From: Fidelibacterota bacterium
GTDB lineage: Bacteria > Fidelibacterota > UBA2242 > JAOZSR01
Direction of reading: 5' to 3'
Assembly (NCBI GenBank): GCA_029939575.1
Contig: JAOZSR010000002.1
Coordinates: 1-64,000 of the forward strand
Length of the DNA stretch: 64,000 nucleotides
This document shows, in pieces, positions 35,139 through 44,728 of the stretch. The notes under the pieces are model-generated. The model was given only the letters and a program-made list of their open reading frames with translations. It did not search any database and was not told where the DNA came from. Both the position numbers and the translations under genes were made by a program. How positions within the stretch are numbered: position 1 is the first letter of the stretch; the number at the start of each line of letters is the position of its first letter.

Positions 35139-36542
35139 TTATTCAGCCGGATTACCATTTTTGTCAATAGCATACATTTTCATTTTTTTATAAAAAGATG
35201 TTCTATCAATGCCAAATATATCCGCAGCAGATGAGATGTTATTTCTGCTGGCTTTTATAGAACGTAAGAGTAATTCTTTTTCAATATTCTGTTTCAAATA
35301 CATCAAAGCTTCTTTATAAGTTTCAGATTGTTTTATGGCTCTGTCTATATCAAAACAAGGATTATTTTTTTTGTTACGTATATCAAAAATTGAAAGATGT
35401 TGGGGTAGAATTTTTTTGGTAGCGTGAAGCATCGAGTTTCTTATCACATTTCTTAACTGGCGGATATTTCCCGGCCAGTCAAATTCTATCAACAATTCCA
35501 AAGCCTCATCAGAAATACCCTCAATATTCTTACCAAGTTCCTTGCTTGTTTCTTGGATAAATTTATTTACTAACCCTGGAATATCATCTAATCTATCTCT
35601 TAATGGTGGAATGTGAATAGTATATTCTGAAATTCTATAAAAAAGATCTTCTCTAAAATTTCCATTGGTCACTTCGTCTGACAGATTTTTTAAAGTAGCA
35701 AAAATGAGCCTGGAATCAATAGCAATATCTTGTTTAGAACCGATAGGAGATATCCTTTTTGATTCAACGACTCTTAACATCCTTCGTTGCTGACTCATTG
35801 GCATATTACCAATTTCATCTAAAAACAAGGTACTTTTATTTGACTTTTGAAAACTGCCCTCTTTTTTTTCATATGCTCCAGTAAAAGAACCTTTTTCATG
35901 GCCAAAAAGTTCACTTTCGAATAGAGCTTCTGGAATAGCACCACAATTCACTGTAACCATTTGAGATGAAGCCCTATTACTTTGATTATGAATAAAGGTT
36001 GCAACTACCTCTTTTCCGGAGCCTGTTTCACCCTGGAGTAAAACACTAAAATCAGTTTGTGCAACAGTATTAATTTGATTTATTAATTTTTTCGCTGCAT
36101 CACTGGAGCCAAAAATACTTTCGCCATCACTTGGATCACCTAAGAATAATTTTAAATCTTTTAACTCATTTTTAACACTTTGAGAACTTATACCTCTTTC
36201 AACATTGAGAAGTAAAACCTGATTATTAAAAGGCTTTTCAATAAAATAAAAAGCTCCCATTTTAATAGCTTTAACAGCACTTTCAATAGCCCCAAAAGCC
36301 GTAATAACTATAACGACTAATCCATCTTCAATTTTCTTTTTTAGTTTGCTTAGAACTTCCCAGCCATCAATCACTGGTAATTTCAAATCTAAAATTACAC
36401 AATTCAGATATTTATTATTAATAATATTCAGGGCTTCATTTCCATCTGAGGCTGTATAAATACTATATCCCTGTTCACTGAATAATTCAGCAATATTCTC
36501 ACGAGTATCAATATTATCATCCACAATTAAAATTTTATTCAT
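35139..36542 (-). CDS. sigma-54-dependent NtrC-family response regulator
   Basis: A 467-residue regulator. The receiver domain is 1-120 with acidic pocket DD at 8-9, phospho-acceptor Asp52, Thr81 and Lys103. The AAA+ domain is about 140-375 with Walker A GETGSGKE (171-178), the sigma-54 contact loop GSFTGA (218-223, Ser in place of the common Ala) and Walker B LFLDEIGN. The C-terminal Fis-type HTH is about 425-460 (NNISSAADIFGIDRTSFYKK). It lies 86 bases downstream of the propeller histidine kinase, its obvious partner. Targets would have -24/-12 promoters; none was identified with confidence here. Confidence 0.9.
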   Translation of the reverse strand: MNKILIVDDNIDTRENIAELFSEQGYSIYTASDGNEALNIINNKYLNCVILDLKLPVIDGWEVLSKLKKKIEDGLVVIVITAFGAIESAVKAIKMGAFYFIEKPFNNQVLLLNVERGISSQSVKNELKDLKLFLGDPSDGESIFGSSDAAKKLINQINTVAQTDFSVLLQGETGSGKEVVATFIHNQSNRASSQMVTVNCGAIPEALFESELFGHEKGSFTGAYEKKEGSFQKSNKSTLFLDEIGNMPMSQQRRMLRVVESKRISPIGSKQDIAIDSRLIFATLKNLSDEVTNGNFREDLFYRISEYTIHIPPLRDRLDDIPGLVNKFIQETSKELGKNIEGISDEALELLIEFDWPGNIRQLRNVIRNSMLHATKKILPQHLSIFDIRNKKNNPCFDIDRAIKQSETYKEALMYLKQNIEKELLLRSIKASRNNISSAADIFGIDRTSFYKKMKMYAIDKNGNPAE

Positions 36543-36628
36543 AATATCTCTCCGGGCAGTTAAATTTATTATAGAAAGTTATAATAAATAGTGCGACAAT
36601 TTATAAAATATCAACATTTATCAAAAAT

Positions 36629-39600
36629 TTATGTTTGCCTATTGGCAAACTTTGTAGCAGGCAAAGTAACTAGAAAGCGAGTCCCTTTATTTATCTCACT
36701 TTCTACTTTTATTTCACCTTTATGAACTTTTATTATCTCATTTACCAAGGATAATCCCAAGCCAAATCCAGTAGGTTTAGTTGAATAAAATGGATTAAAT
36801 ACTTTTTGCAAATTTTCTTTATTTATCCCGATTCCGGTATCACTTATTTCTATTGTAACACTTCCGTTTTTTATAGGAAGTGCCTGGATTTTCAGAACCC
36901 CTTCTGATTCCATAGCATCAAATCCATTATTAATAATGTTTTTTAGAGCCTGAAGCAATTTAAATTCATCAACATAAATTTGTATATCCTTATCCAATGA
37001 TTTTGTTATAATTTTAATTAAACTCTTGTCTTCACTTTTTTCTTTGGCATAATTTATTATTTTTCCAAATATATTATTAAAACTATTCGCCTTTAGAAAT
37101 AATCCGTCCTGATGAGTATAATCATACAATTCTCCAATTACTTTATTACATATTATAACATTACGGTTTATTACATCCATATGTCTTATGATTTTCGAAT
37201 CATTCTGAAATTTTGAAGAGGAACCAACTAATTGGGCAGAACTATTAATACTCGCCAAAGGATTCTTGATTTCATGAGCCAACTGCAAAGTAAGTTTCTT
37301 TAAACTTTCCCTTTTAAGTCGTTCTGAATTAATCAGTTCATCTTCTGCTTCAATTCTGGTTTTTATTTCCATTGATAATTGTTTATTAGCTTGCAGTAAA
37401 TCATTGGTTTGCTTTTGTACCTGGATTTCAAGGTTCTTTTTTGAATCAGTTAAAACTTTTTCAATCTTTATCTGATCTGTAATATCCTTAGAATAAATTG
37501 CAATAGAAGTAATATTCTCTTCGAAATCGGTTATAGGATAAATATGATTTGAAAAAACTTTATCATCAAATTTATCCCGAAATAAAATTGCTCTTTTTTG
37601 ATTCAAACAATTCCTGATATTTTGGATTCGTTGTTCGCTGATAAAATTATTAGGCTTAAAGTCAAATACTGACTGACCAACTACTTTTTCCTGTGACAAT
37701 TTTGCTAAACTACAGGCAGCTTCATTAGCATCTAAAATAATACCCTGTTTATTTATTAGTACCGAACAATCCAGTGCAGAATTCAACAAAGCCCTGGCAG
37801 TTTTCTCACTTTTCTTTAGGTAATATTCAATTTTTTTTCTCGCATAAGCATTTGAAACAATATTTGACATTGTATGTACAAGATCAATTTCTGATTTATT
37901 CCAATTTCTACATTTTCTACACTCAACAAAACAAATGAACCCAAAATATTCGTTAAAAACCATTAAAGGAAAAATAAGCACCGATTTGATTTTCTGAGTT
38001 TTAAAAATTTTAGACAACTTGATTGGCAATTCGTGAATATTTGATGCACAAATCGGTTCGCCTGTCAATAAAGTGTCTTTTAAATTTGTAGATTCTTCCT
38101 CTGAAAAAGTGATACCATTTTTACTAAAATATGAAGGATTATTCTGACTAACCCATTGATATTTTTCTTTTGAATATTGTCCATCAATTATATTATGAAA
38201 AAGATATGTACAGCATAAATTCAGATGTTTCCCACTTTCAGAAAGAGCAAAATTTACTTTGTTATCAAAATTTTCCAAAGTATTGAAACTCAGGGCAACA
38301 CTTCCGATCAATTCCTGCTGATAAAGATGAGATCTCAACACTTGTTCTTTCTTCTGAAGTGCATTCTGGGCTTTTTCTCTTTCTTTAACTTCTTTTTTAA
38401 GTTCAATGTTTTTTGTGGCTAATTCCTGCGTTCTTTCCTCTACCCTTTCTTCTAATTTATCATGAGCTTCCTTTAGATCCTTGTTCTTAATATTTAATTC
38501 TTTAGTCTGAATCTCAACTTCCTTAATCAATTTCTGTTTCTGAGATATCAGTCTGGCAGTCCTTAATTTGATTATAAAAAAAATAATTAAAACAAATAAA
38601 ATAACAACAAACAAATAAAACCACTTGGTTTGATAAAAAGGCGGTTTAATATATAATTTAACTGCTGCTTCTTTTTCTGACCAGACACCAAAACAATTGG
38701 CTCCTCTGGCTCGCATTACATAATGTCCGGGTTTAATATTAGTATAGGTTACTGAATGTTGAGTGTTAAAATATTGCCACTCCTTATCATACCCTTCCAA
38801 AAAGAATTCATAAGTATTTTTCTTGCTATCTAAATAATTAATTAATAAAAAATTAAAAGAAAAAATATAATCCTGATAAGAAATTTCTATTTCTCCATTT
38901 ATATTATACAGATTCCAAAGATTCTGTTTTTTACCAAAAATTTTGAAATCAAATAATTTTATTTCAGAATCTATCTTTTTATTAAAAAGTTTAGGATCAA
39001 AACTATAGATTCCGCCAACTCCTGTCACATTTATTTTTCCATCCCTCCCGGTTAAAATAGTACCATAAGAAAAACCCGGGGCAGTAATATTAAAACCATC
39101 TTCACCTGAATAATTTGAAAAAATCTCTTTTTCGGGATCAAGTCGTGTTATACCAAGATTAGTTTGTATCCAAATATTATCATTAAAATCCTCTGTAATT
39201 CCAACAATTCTATTTGAAGATAAACCATCTAGATCGTGATAACTTTTTTCCAATTGCCCCATTTTGTTAAATTTATAAAGTCCTTCATACCTGGAACCAG
39301 CCCAAATATTCCCTTTTCTATCACAATAGGTATCTACAAATCTTAATCCACCATTTGTTGATGATGTTCTTCTTAAAGGAAAATTTTTTAAAAAACATTC
39401 TTTCACAGGATCAAATAAAACCATACCGTTAGCTAAGTATCCTAACCAAAGTAGCCCAGAATGATCCTGAATTATAGAAACCAAGAAAATATTCGAATTA
39501 TTTCCTGATTTCACTATAAAAAGAGAATCCGGCAAAGGAAATTCCTGAAACTCAGTAGTCTCTTTATTAAATTTAAATAATCCACGTGCAGTACCTAACC

Positions 39601-41044
39601 AAAATTTTCCTGATTCATCTTCAAAGAAATTATTTATTAAATTAGAGAATCTTTTTTTTCTAATATTTTCGTAACTGGCATTCTCAATATGATAATTATT
39701 GTTCTCATAATACTTAAATTTTTCCTGGTATGGATTGAAAAATATCAAACCTTTATTAGTGGCTAACCAAATATTTGAATCTTTATCTTCAAGAATTTTC
39801 TTAATTTTTCCCGGATTTATCTTGCATTGCTCAAAAGGATTAAATTTTATAAATTTATTATTATAATATTTTATTAATAATGTATCAGTACCAACCCAAA
39901 TATTTCCCTGTCTATCCTCTGTAATAGAGTAATTTTTCCTTTCTCTCTCAGATGGCAAAGTATAATTTGATATTTGATTCCAACTTTTGTTTTTATATAA
40001 TCCATTTCCTATAGTTCCCAACCAGATAACTCTGTCTTTATCAACAAAAATATTGCTAATATAATTATAATCCAATCCGGATATCCTATCTCTGGGTTCT
40101 TTTGAATTCCTAAACTCCCCGGTTTCTTTATTAAAAATGGAAAAACCAATATTTGAATTGCCTAATAATAAATATTGTTCATTAATATCATTTATACAAG
40201 TTAAACAATTGGTAAACAGTAAATGATTTTTGGGATCATTAACATCATAATTTTCAAGAATAAATCCATTAAAATATTTTATTAATTTTTTTGATTTAAT
40301 ATTATATTCATAAAATTTGTTATTACCGCACCCAAACCATAACGAATTATTATGTCCTGAACAAAAACTGAATATAGTTGTTCCTTTTTCAAATTCGATG
40401 GGACATTCTTTAAAAATATTATCAACCAGATTATTTCGATAAAACTTTTCATATATTTGAATATACAAATAATTATCTTGGCTGATTTTTAATTCTCCAT
40501 TACTTTTTCTTTCTGTATGCCTATCATCCTTCTTAGTCTTCCATTTATTTAAAAGAAATAAGTGGTTAGTGCCTGATTTAACTTTCCACAGTTCCATTGA
40601 ATTCAATAAAAAATATATGTTACCATATTTATCCTTGGTCATATCAATTATATGGTCATCTGCATGTTGCTTATACCTTATTATTTTTCCGGTTTTGTTT
40701 TCATAGCGATTGAGACCTCTTTTCGTTCCAACCCACATATCATTGTTTTTGTCTGTCAGTAAACTGGTAATATAACTATGTCCAATAGAAGTGCTATCAT
40801 CATATAAATAAATAAATTTTTTAAAATTATCACCGGAATAATAAAACAGACCACGATTAGTACCAAACCACATTATTCCATCTTGATCCTGCTCTATTGC
40901 ATTGATACTTAGACTTGCAAAACCTGGTTCTAAAATAATTTTTTCAAATTCCAGATCATTATTAAAATAGGCGAGGCCAAAAGAGTAAAATAGAAAAGTT
41001 ATCAGTAAAATTCTTATAATTTTATTATATAATATATTACTCAA
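36629..41044 (-). CDS. giant sensor histidine kinase: beta-propeller, Y_Y_Y, GAF, PAS, HisKA, HATPase
   Basis: A 1471-residue membrane sensor. It has a signal/anchor (about 8-25) and about 700 residues of repeated propeller blades with the recurrent pattern D-x-x-G-x-I/L-W-x-G-T (for example QDGIMWFGTNRGLFYY, KNNDMWVGTKRGLNRY). A Y_Y_Y domain follows (about 728-798), then a TM segment (about 805-825) and a coiled coil (about 835-895). Next come a GAF-like domain (about 918-1080), a PAS domain (about 1085-1195) and a second coiled coil. HisKA carries the phospho-His in LAHEIKNPLAS (about 1256), and HATPase has N, DTGIGI and GFGLGLSLV boxes. It phosphorylates the downstream NtrC-type regulator. 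The ligand is probably sensed in the periplasm. Confidence 0.88.
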   Translation of the reverse strand: MSNILYNKIIRILLITFLFYSFGLAYFNNDLEFEKIILEPGFASLSINAIEQDQDGIMWFGTNRGLFYYSGDNFKKFIYLYDDSTSIGHSYITSLLTDKNNDMWVGTKRGLNRYENKTGKIIRYKQHADDHIIDMTKDKYGNIYFLLNSMELWKVKSGTNHLFLLNKWKTKKDDRHTERKSNGELKISQDNYLYIQIYEKFYRNNLVDNIFKECPIEFEKGTTIFSFCSGHNNSLWFGCGNNKFYEYNIKSKKLIKYFNGFILENYDVNDPKNHLLFTNCLTCINDINEQYLLLGNSNIGFSIFNKETGEFRNSKEPRDRISGLDYNYISNIFVDKDRVIWLGTIGNGLYKNKSWNQISNYTLPSERERKNYSITEDRQGNIWVGTDTLLIKYYNNKFIKFNPFEQCKINPGKIKKILEDKDSNIWLATNKGLIFFNPYQEKFKYYENNNYHIENASYENIRKKRFSNLINNFFEDESGKFWLGTARGLFKFNKETTEFQEFPLPDSLFIVKSGNNSNIFLVSIIQDHSGLLWLGYLANGMVLFDPVKECFLKNFPLRRTSSTNGGLRFVDTYCDRKGNIWAGSRYEGLYKFNKMGQLEKSYHDLDGLSSNRIVGITEDFNDNIWIQTNLGITRLDPEKEIFSNYSGEDGFNITAPGFSYGTILTGRDGKINVTGVGGIYSFDPKLFNKKIDSEIKLFDFKIFGKKQNLWNLYNINGEIEISYQDYIFSFNFLLINYLDSKKNTYEFFLEGYDKEWQYFNTQHSVTYTNIKPGHYVMRARGANCFGVWSEKEAAVKLYIKPPFYQTKWFYLFVVILFVLIIFFIIKLRTARLISQKQKLIKEVEIQTKELNIKNKDLKEAHDKLEERVEERTQELATKNIELKKEVKEREKAQNALQKKEQVLRSHLYQQELIGSVALSFNTLENFDNKVNFALSESGKHLNLCCTYLFHNIIDGQYSKEKYQWVSQNNPSYFSKNGITFSEEESTNLKDTLLTGEPICASNIHELPIKLSKIFKTQKIKSVLIFPLMVFNEYFGFICFVECRKCRNWNKSEIDLVHTMSNIVSNAYARKKIEYYLKKSEKTARALLNSALDCSVLINKQGIILDANEAACSLAKLSQEKVVGQSVFDFKPNNFISEQRIQNIRNCLNQKRAILFRDKFDDKVFSNHIYPITDFEENITSIAIYSKDITDQIKIEKVLTDSKKNLEIQVQKQTNDLLQANKQLSMEIKTRIEAEDELINSERLKRESLKKLTLQLAHEIKNPLASINSSAQLVGSSSKFQNDSKIIRHMDVINRNVIICNKVIGELYDYTHQDGLFLKANSFNNIFGKIINYAKEKSEDKSLIKIITKSLDKDIQIYVDEFKLLQALKNIINNGFDAMESEGVLKIQALPIKNGSVTIEISDTGIGINKENLQKVFNPFYSTKPTGFGLGLSLVNEIIKVHKGEIKVESEINKGTRFLVTLPATKFANRQT

Positions 41045-41171
41045 TTCTCTGCCTTTTCCTATTCAAAATTACTAAAAAAATGTAGAACTATTAAAGATTA
41101 TTATTTAACCAGTTACATAAAATTTATTAAAACTTATCCTCACGATTTTTTTGTATCTAAAACAAAAAAAG

Positions 41172-42677
41172 TTATCTAATAATCTCCTTTTTTTCAACTA
41201 TGTCTCGATTAATTGTATTTGATGAAAAAGCTACCAATGGCTTAATATTACCTTCCGGGTCAAGTACTCTGTGTATAATATTTTTATTTAAAACAGATTG
41301 TTGTATAATACAATCATTTTCAATTATAGAGCCAAAAATGTTAGTAGAACCTTTTAAAACAACATTTTCTCCAATTCTTACCGGATGCTGAATATTTCCT
41401 TCAATAATAACACCATAGTCACTTTTTGTTCCGGCTCCCACTTTGATATCACCTTTTAATATATTTCCATTTTTTAAATGGGAATCTTTATCAATAAAAA
41501 TTATCGCTTCCCCTGGATCCAATATCACATTGTCTTCTATTATTACTCCCGATTCAATAGTGACATTAGAATATATTTTTGTATTTCGACCAATTTTGAT
41601 ATTCCTGGCCAATTTTACATTTTTTTCAATATAAGCACCCTTACCGATTTCAATATTCAAAATATTATATGTTTTACTCATTTCAATAATATCCGTGACA
41701 ACTTCATCTGCTAAAAAAAAGTCATTTTTATCTTCAATTGTTACTATATCACAGAGGCTATTATAAACATAATTTCGATAAATATTATTCATTTCATTTA
41801 AAACACTTTTAGTATTAAATCCCATTACAGCATTATTATTTTCAGTTGCAAATCCCTGAACAGTGATATTATTATTATTAAAAATTTTTATCAAATCTGT
41901 AATATATATTTCACCTTGAACATTGTCAGTTCCAATAGTATGTATATATTTAGAAATTAATTGAAATTTTGCAGCATAAACACCTGAATTATACTCAGGA
42001 ATATTTAACAGTTCCTGTTTTGTATAGCAATACCTGGAATTATTATAATCAAAGAAATATTTCTCATTTTCTTCCATAGCCAAAATATCTTTATGCTCTT
42101 TTATTTCAAATACTTTACCATGATTCTCAGCAATAAAATTTCCATTAATATCATTTTTTGGAACTCTTACTATTCTGCCATAATAATTTTTTGAAGGATT
42201 ACCAGAGTAAATCCCGGTTAAAATCATCATCCCACAATTTGATTTTTCAAAAGCCGTTCTAAATTGGCTCATTATGTCAGATGTCATTATCCCCATATCA
42301 CCAGGTAAAATATAAATATCACCAATATTTTTGGATTCATCAATTTTATCAAGAGCAACCCGAGCAGCATCCCCTGTACCATTTTGATTTTCCTGTAAAA
42401 CAAACAGACGGTTAGCAACTTTACCGATTTGATGGGCTACATCACCTGCTTTAATACCTACTACTATAATCTGATTTTTTGTATTTAGACCATTTGAGCT
42501 TACCCTGGCAACTCTGATTGCTGTTGGTTCTCCCCAAATCTTATGTAACATTTTAGAATGATCTGATTTAATACGCTTTCCATGACCTGCCGCTAAGATT
42601 ATTGCAACAGGATCTCCATTATAATTCAAATCAGAGCTCATTTCATCTAAATATTTAATGATTTTTATATCGGACAT
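41172..42677 (-). CDS. GlmU-like nucleotidyltransferase with left-handed beta-helix
   Basis: A 501-residue protein. The N-terminal half is a sugar-1-phosphate uridylyltransferase domain with AIILAAGHGKRIKSDHSKML near residue 24, LQENQNGTGDAARVAL, and an acidic metal motif PGDMGIM. The C-terminal half (about 330-470) is a hexapeptide beta-helix (IGRNTKIYSNVTIESGVII). I cannot find the acetyltransferase active-site segment of true GlmU, and the helix is short, so it may make only the uridylyl transfer or use another sugar phosphate. It lies 13 bases after cdsA in the same direction, which suggests envelope precursor supply. Confidence 0.75.
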   Translation of the reverse strand: MSDIKIIKYLDEMSSDLNYNGDPVAIILAAGHGKRIKSDHSKMLHKIWGEPTAIRVARVSSNGLNTKNQIIVVGIKAGDVAHQIGKVANRLFVLQENQNGTGDAARVALDKIDESKNIGDIYILPGDMGIMTSDIMSQFRTAFEKSNCGMMILTGIYSGNPSKNYYGRIVRVPKNDINGNFIAENHGKVFEIKEHKDILAMEENEKYFFDYNNSRYCYTKQELLNIPEYNSGVYAAKFQLISKYIHTIGTDNVQGEIYITDLIKIFNNNNITVQGFATENNNAVMGFNTKSVLNEMNNIYRNYVYNSLCDIVTIEDKNDFFLADEVVTDIIEMSKTYNILNIEIGKGAYIEKNVKLARNIKIGRNTKIYSNVTIESGVIIEDNVILDPGEAIIFIDKDSHLKNGNILKGDIKVGAGTKSDYGVIIEGNIQHPVRIGENVVLKGSTNIFGSIIENDCIIQQSVLNKNIIHRVLDPEGNIKPLVAFSSNTINRDIVEKKEIIR

Positions 42678-42690
42678 CCTTTCCTTTCAT

Positions 42691-43512
42691 TTAAATGATA
42701 AAAAACACATAAATATAAATAACAGGGGCTGTAATAAAAAAAGTATCAAACCTATCCAAAACTCCTCCATGACCTAACAAAATTTTACCTGAATCCTTAA
42801 TTTTGTTATCACGTTTAAAAACAGATTCTGTAAAATCACCCAATTGGCTTACTACTCCGGCAATAATTACAAATATTATAATTTGCATAAAATTCATAAA
42901 ATCCGGTTTCAGATTAAATAAATAAAAAACAAGACCGACAACAATAGCGCCAACTAATCCTGAAACACTTCCAACAATTGATTTATTAGGGCTGATTTTG
43001 GGAGCAATTTTCTTTTTACCAAACCAACTTCCGAAAAAATAGGCAAAAGTATCACATATCCAAATCGTGACCAAAAGTAGCAAAATCAAATTAAATCCCT
43101 GACTTTCGTCCATCTCAACATAGCCGGGAATATTCCGTAACATAATCATACATGAAAGAAAAACGGGAATATAAATAAATCCAACAAGTGTTACCGAAAG
43201 CTTTTTAGTAGAACCTTCAATCAATCCTGACAAATTCAATAAAAAAATCATAATACCGAGACCAAGAAAAATTTCAAACAAATAACCTGGAAAAAACTGA
43301 ACACCCAAAATCCAGACTATCCCTGCTAAAAGTCCGGGCAAAAAATAAACTGACATTTCATTTTTTTTAACCATAGAATAAAACTCGATCTGAGCCAGTA
43401 ATGATACTAATAAAATAAATCCGGCAAAAAATAGCCCCCCAAAATAAACTATAGCCAATATGATTGGTATTCCAAAAATACTTACTAATACTCGTGTCAA
43501 TAAACTATCCAT
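42691..43512 (-). CDS. cdsA: phosphatidate cytidylyltransferase CdsA
   Basis: A 273-residue, eight-TM enzyme that makes CDP-diacylglycerol from phosphatidate and CTP, the entry to phospholipid head-group synthesis. The C-terminal CDS signature is clear: SQLGDFTESVFKRDNKIKDS near residues 218-237, followed by LLGHGGVLDRFDT. WICDTFAYFFGSWFGKKK matches the family's internal motif. It starts 2 bases after the rlpA-like gene and precedes the GlmU-like gene, so the three form one operon. Confidence 0.93.
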   Translation of the reverse strand: MDSLLTRVLVSIFGIPIILAIVYFGGLFFAGFILLVSLLAQIEFYSMVKKNEMSVYFLPGLLAGIVWILGVQFFPGYLFEIFLGLGIMIFLLNLSGLIEGSTKKLSVTLVGFIYIPVFLSCMIMLRNIPGYVEMDESQGFNLILLLLVTIWICDTFAYFFGSWFGKKKIAPKISPNKSIVGSVSGLVGAIVVGLVFYLFNLKPDFMNFMQIIIFVIIAGVVSQLGDFTESVFKRDNKIKDSGKILLGHGGVLDRFDTFFITAPVIYIYVFFII

Positions 43513-43514
43513 AA

Positions 43515-44003
43515 TTAATCCTTTTTATGAAATGTTTTTCCATCACCCCATTTTACAACTGTCACTTTTACTTTTCCAACTCCGTTTTTGACCAACCCAA
43601 TTTTTGATGCTGCTCCAAAAGATAAATCCAGGTCCCTGCCTTTTACAAAAGGTCCCCTGTCTGTAACCCGTACAGTAACCGATTTTTTAGTAACCGGATA
43701 TGTGACCTTCAGAATTGTTCCAAAAGCTAAAGTTTTATGGGCTGCAGTATAATCATGCATATCAAAAACCTGCCCGTTTGAGGCCAATTTACCATGAAAC
43801 TTATCTCCGTAATAAGATGCAGTAAATATAGCTGTATGTTGCTTCCCTTTTGTTAATAACGGTGGATTCTTCGTTTCAACAGTTTTTTCCGAATTCCTGA
43901 TAATCGAAGAATGATATCTTGGAGCAGATGTACAATTTGATATTATTACAATAAAACTTAATAATAGAATTTTTTTAATTTTTTGTCTAATATTTTTCAC
44001 CAT
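43515..44003 (-). CDS. rlpA: RlpA-family septal lipoprotein
   Basis: A 162-residue lipoprotein with signal peptide and lipobox ending ISNC (Cys near residue 24), then a linker and a double-psi beta-barrel domain (about 60-160). It contains ASYYGDKFHGKLASNGQVFD, KTLAFGTILKVTYP and VTDRGPFVKGRDLDLS, with the catalytic-type Asp of RlpA. The family cleaves denuded glycan strands at the septum. No SPOR domain is attached. First gene of the rlpA-cdsA-glmU-like operon. Confidence 0.88.
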   Translation of the reverse strand: MVKNIRQKIKKILLLSFIVIISNCTSAPRYHSSIIRNSEKTVETKNPPLLTKGKQHTAIFTASYYGDKFHGKLASNGQVFDMHDYTAAHKTLAFGTILKVTYPVTKKSVTVRVTDRGPFVKGRDLDLSFGAASKIGLVKNGVGKVKVTVVKWGDGKTFHKKD

Positions 44004-44254
44004 AATTTCTTAGAAAACGATAAAAACTTATACTTAATTTATATAATTATACTAAGTTTGACAAACTTTTTTAATTACTATTTTCTTTAGATATCTGCAA
44101 TAAATCATTAAGGCACTAAGGATAAAATTGTTAGTAAACAAAATAGACCCTGAATTTTCTGATCATTTTTTTTATTTGTCTGTTACCTAAAATTTTTCTA
44201 ATTTCTTATTATCTAAGACATTGTTAAAACACATAAAACTTTTGAGGAGGATTT

Positions 44255-44716
44255 ATGGAATTTTTAAAGGAAATGTTTACAACGCCGGTAATCTGGTTTC
44301 TAATTGGATTAATATTAGCATTATTAGAATTCATTCTTCCCGGATTAATTATATTATTTTTTGGAGTTGGTGCCTGGGTAGTTGCCTTAATTTGCGCAAT
44401 TTTTAATATTGGAATCAATTCCCAGTTATTAATTTTCATTCTTTCCTCTGTTTTGCTTTTAATTTTCTTAAGAAAAAAAGTAAAATCAATTTTCATGGGG
44501 AAAACAGATGAAAACCTACCAACCGGACAAAATCTGGAAGATATAATTGGCCAGAAAGTAAAAGTCACGGAAGCAATCAAACCTAGAACTCCGGGTAAAG
44601 TAGAATTTCATGGAACAATCTGGAAAGCAGAATCAGATGAAGATGTAGCTGAAGGTGCTTTTGCAGAAATAGTTCGCCAAGACAGTATCACTTTAATAGT
44701 AAAAAATATTAAATAG
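44255..44716 (+). CDS. NfeD-like membrane protein, short form
   Basis: A 153-residue protein with three hydrophobic segments (about 10-75) followed by a soluble OB-fold NfeD domain (about 90-150, with GQKVKVTEAI, GKVEFHGTIWKAESD and EGAFAEIV). It lacks the N-terminal ClpP-like protease domain of long NfeD. GAGGAGG precedes the ATG. It is 12 bases upstream of the stomatin gene; NfeD/stomatin pairs act together in membrane quality control or lipid-raft-like assemblies. Confidence 0.88.
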   Translation: MEFLKEMFTTPVIWFLIGLILALLEFILPGLIILFFGVGAWVVALICAIFNIGINSQLLIFILSSVLLLIFLRKKVKSIFMGKTDENLPTGQNLEDIIGQKVKVTEAIKPRTPGKVEFHGTIWKAESDEDVAEGAFAEIVRQDSITLIVKNIK

Positions 44717-44728
44717 GGAGGCTATATT

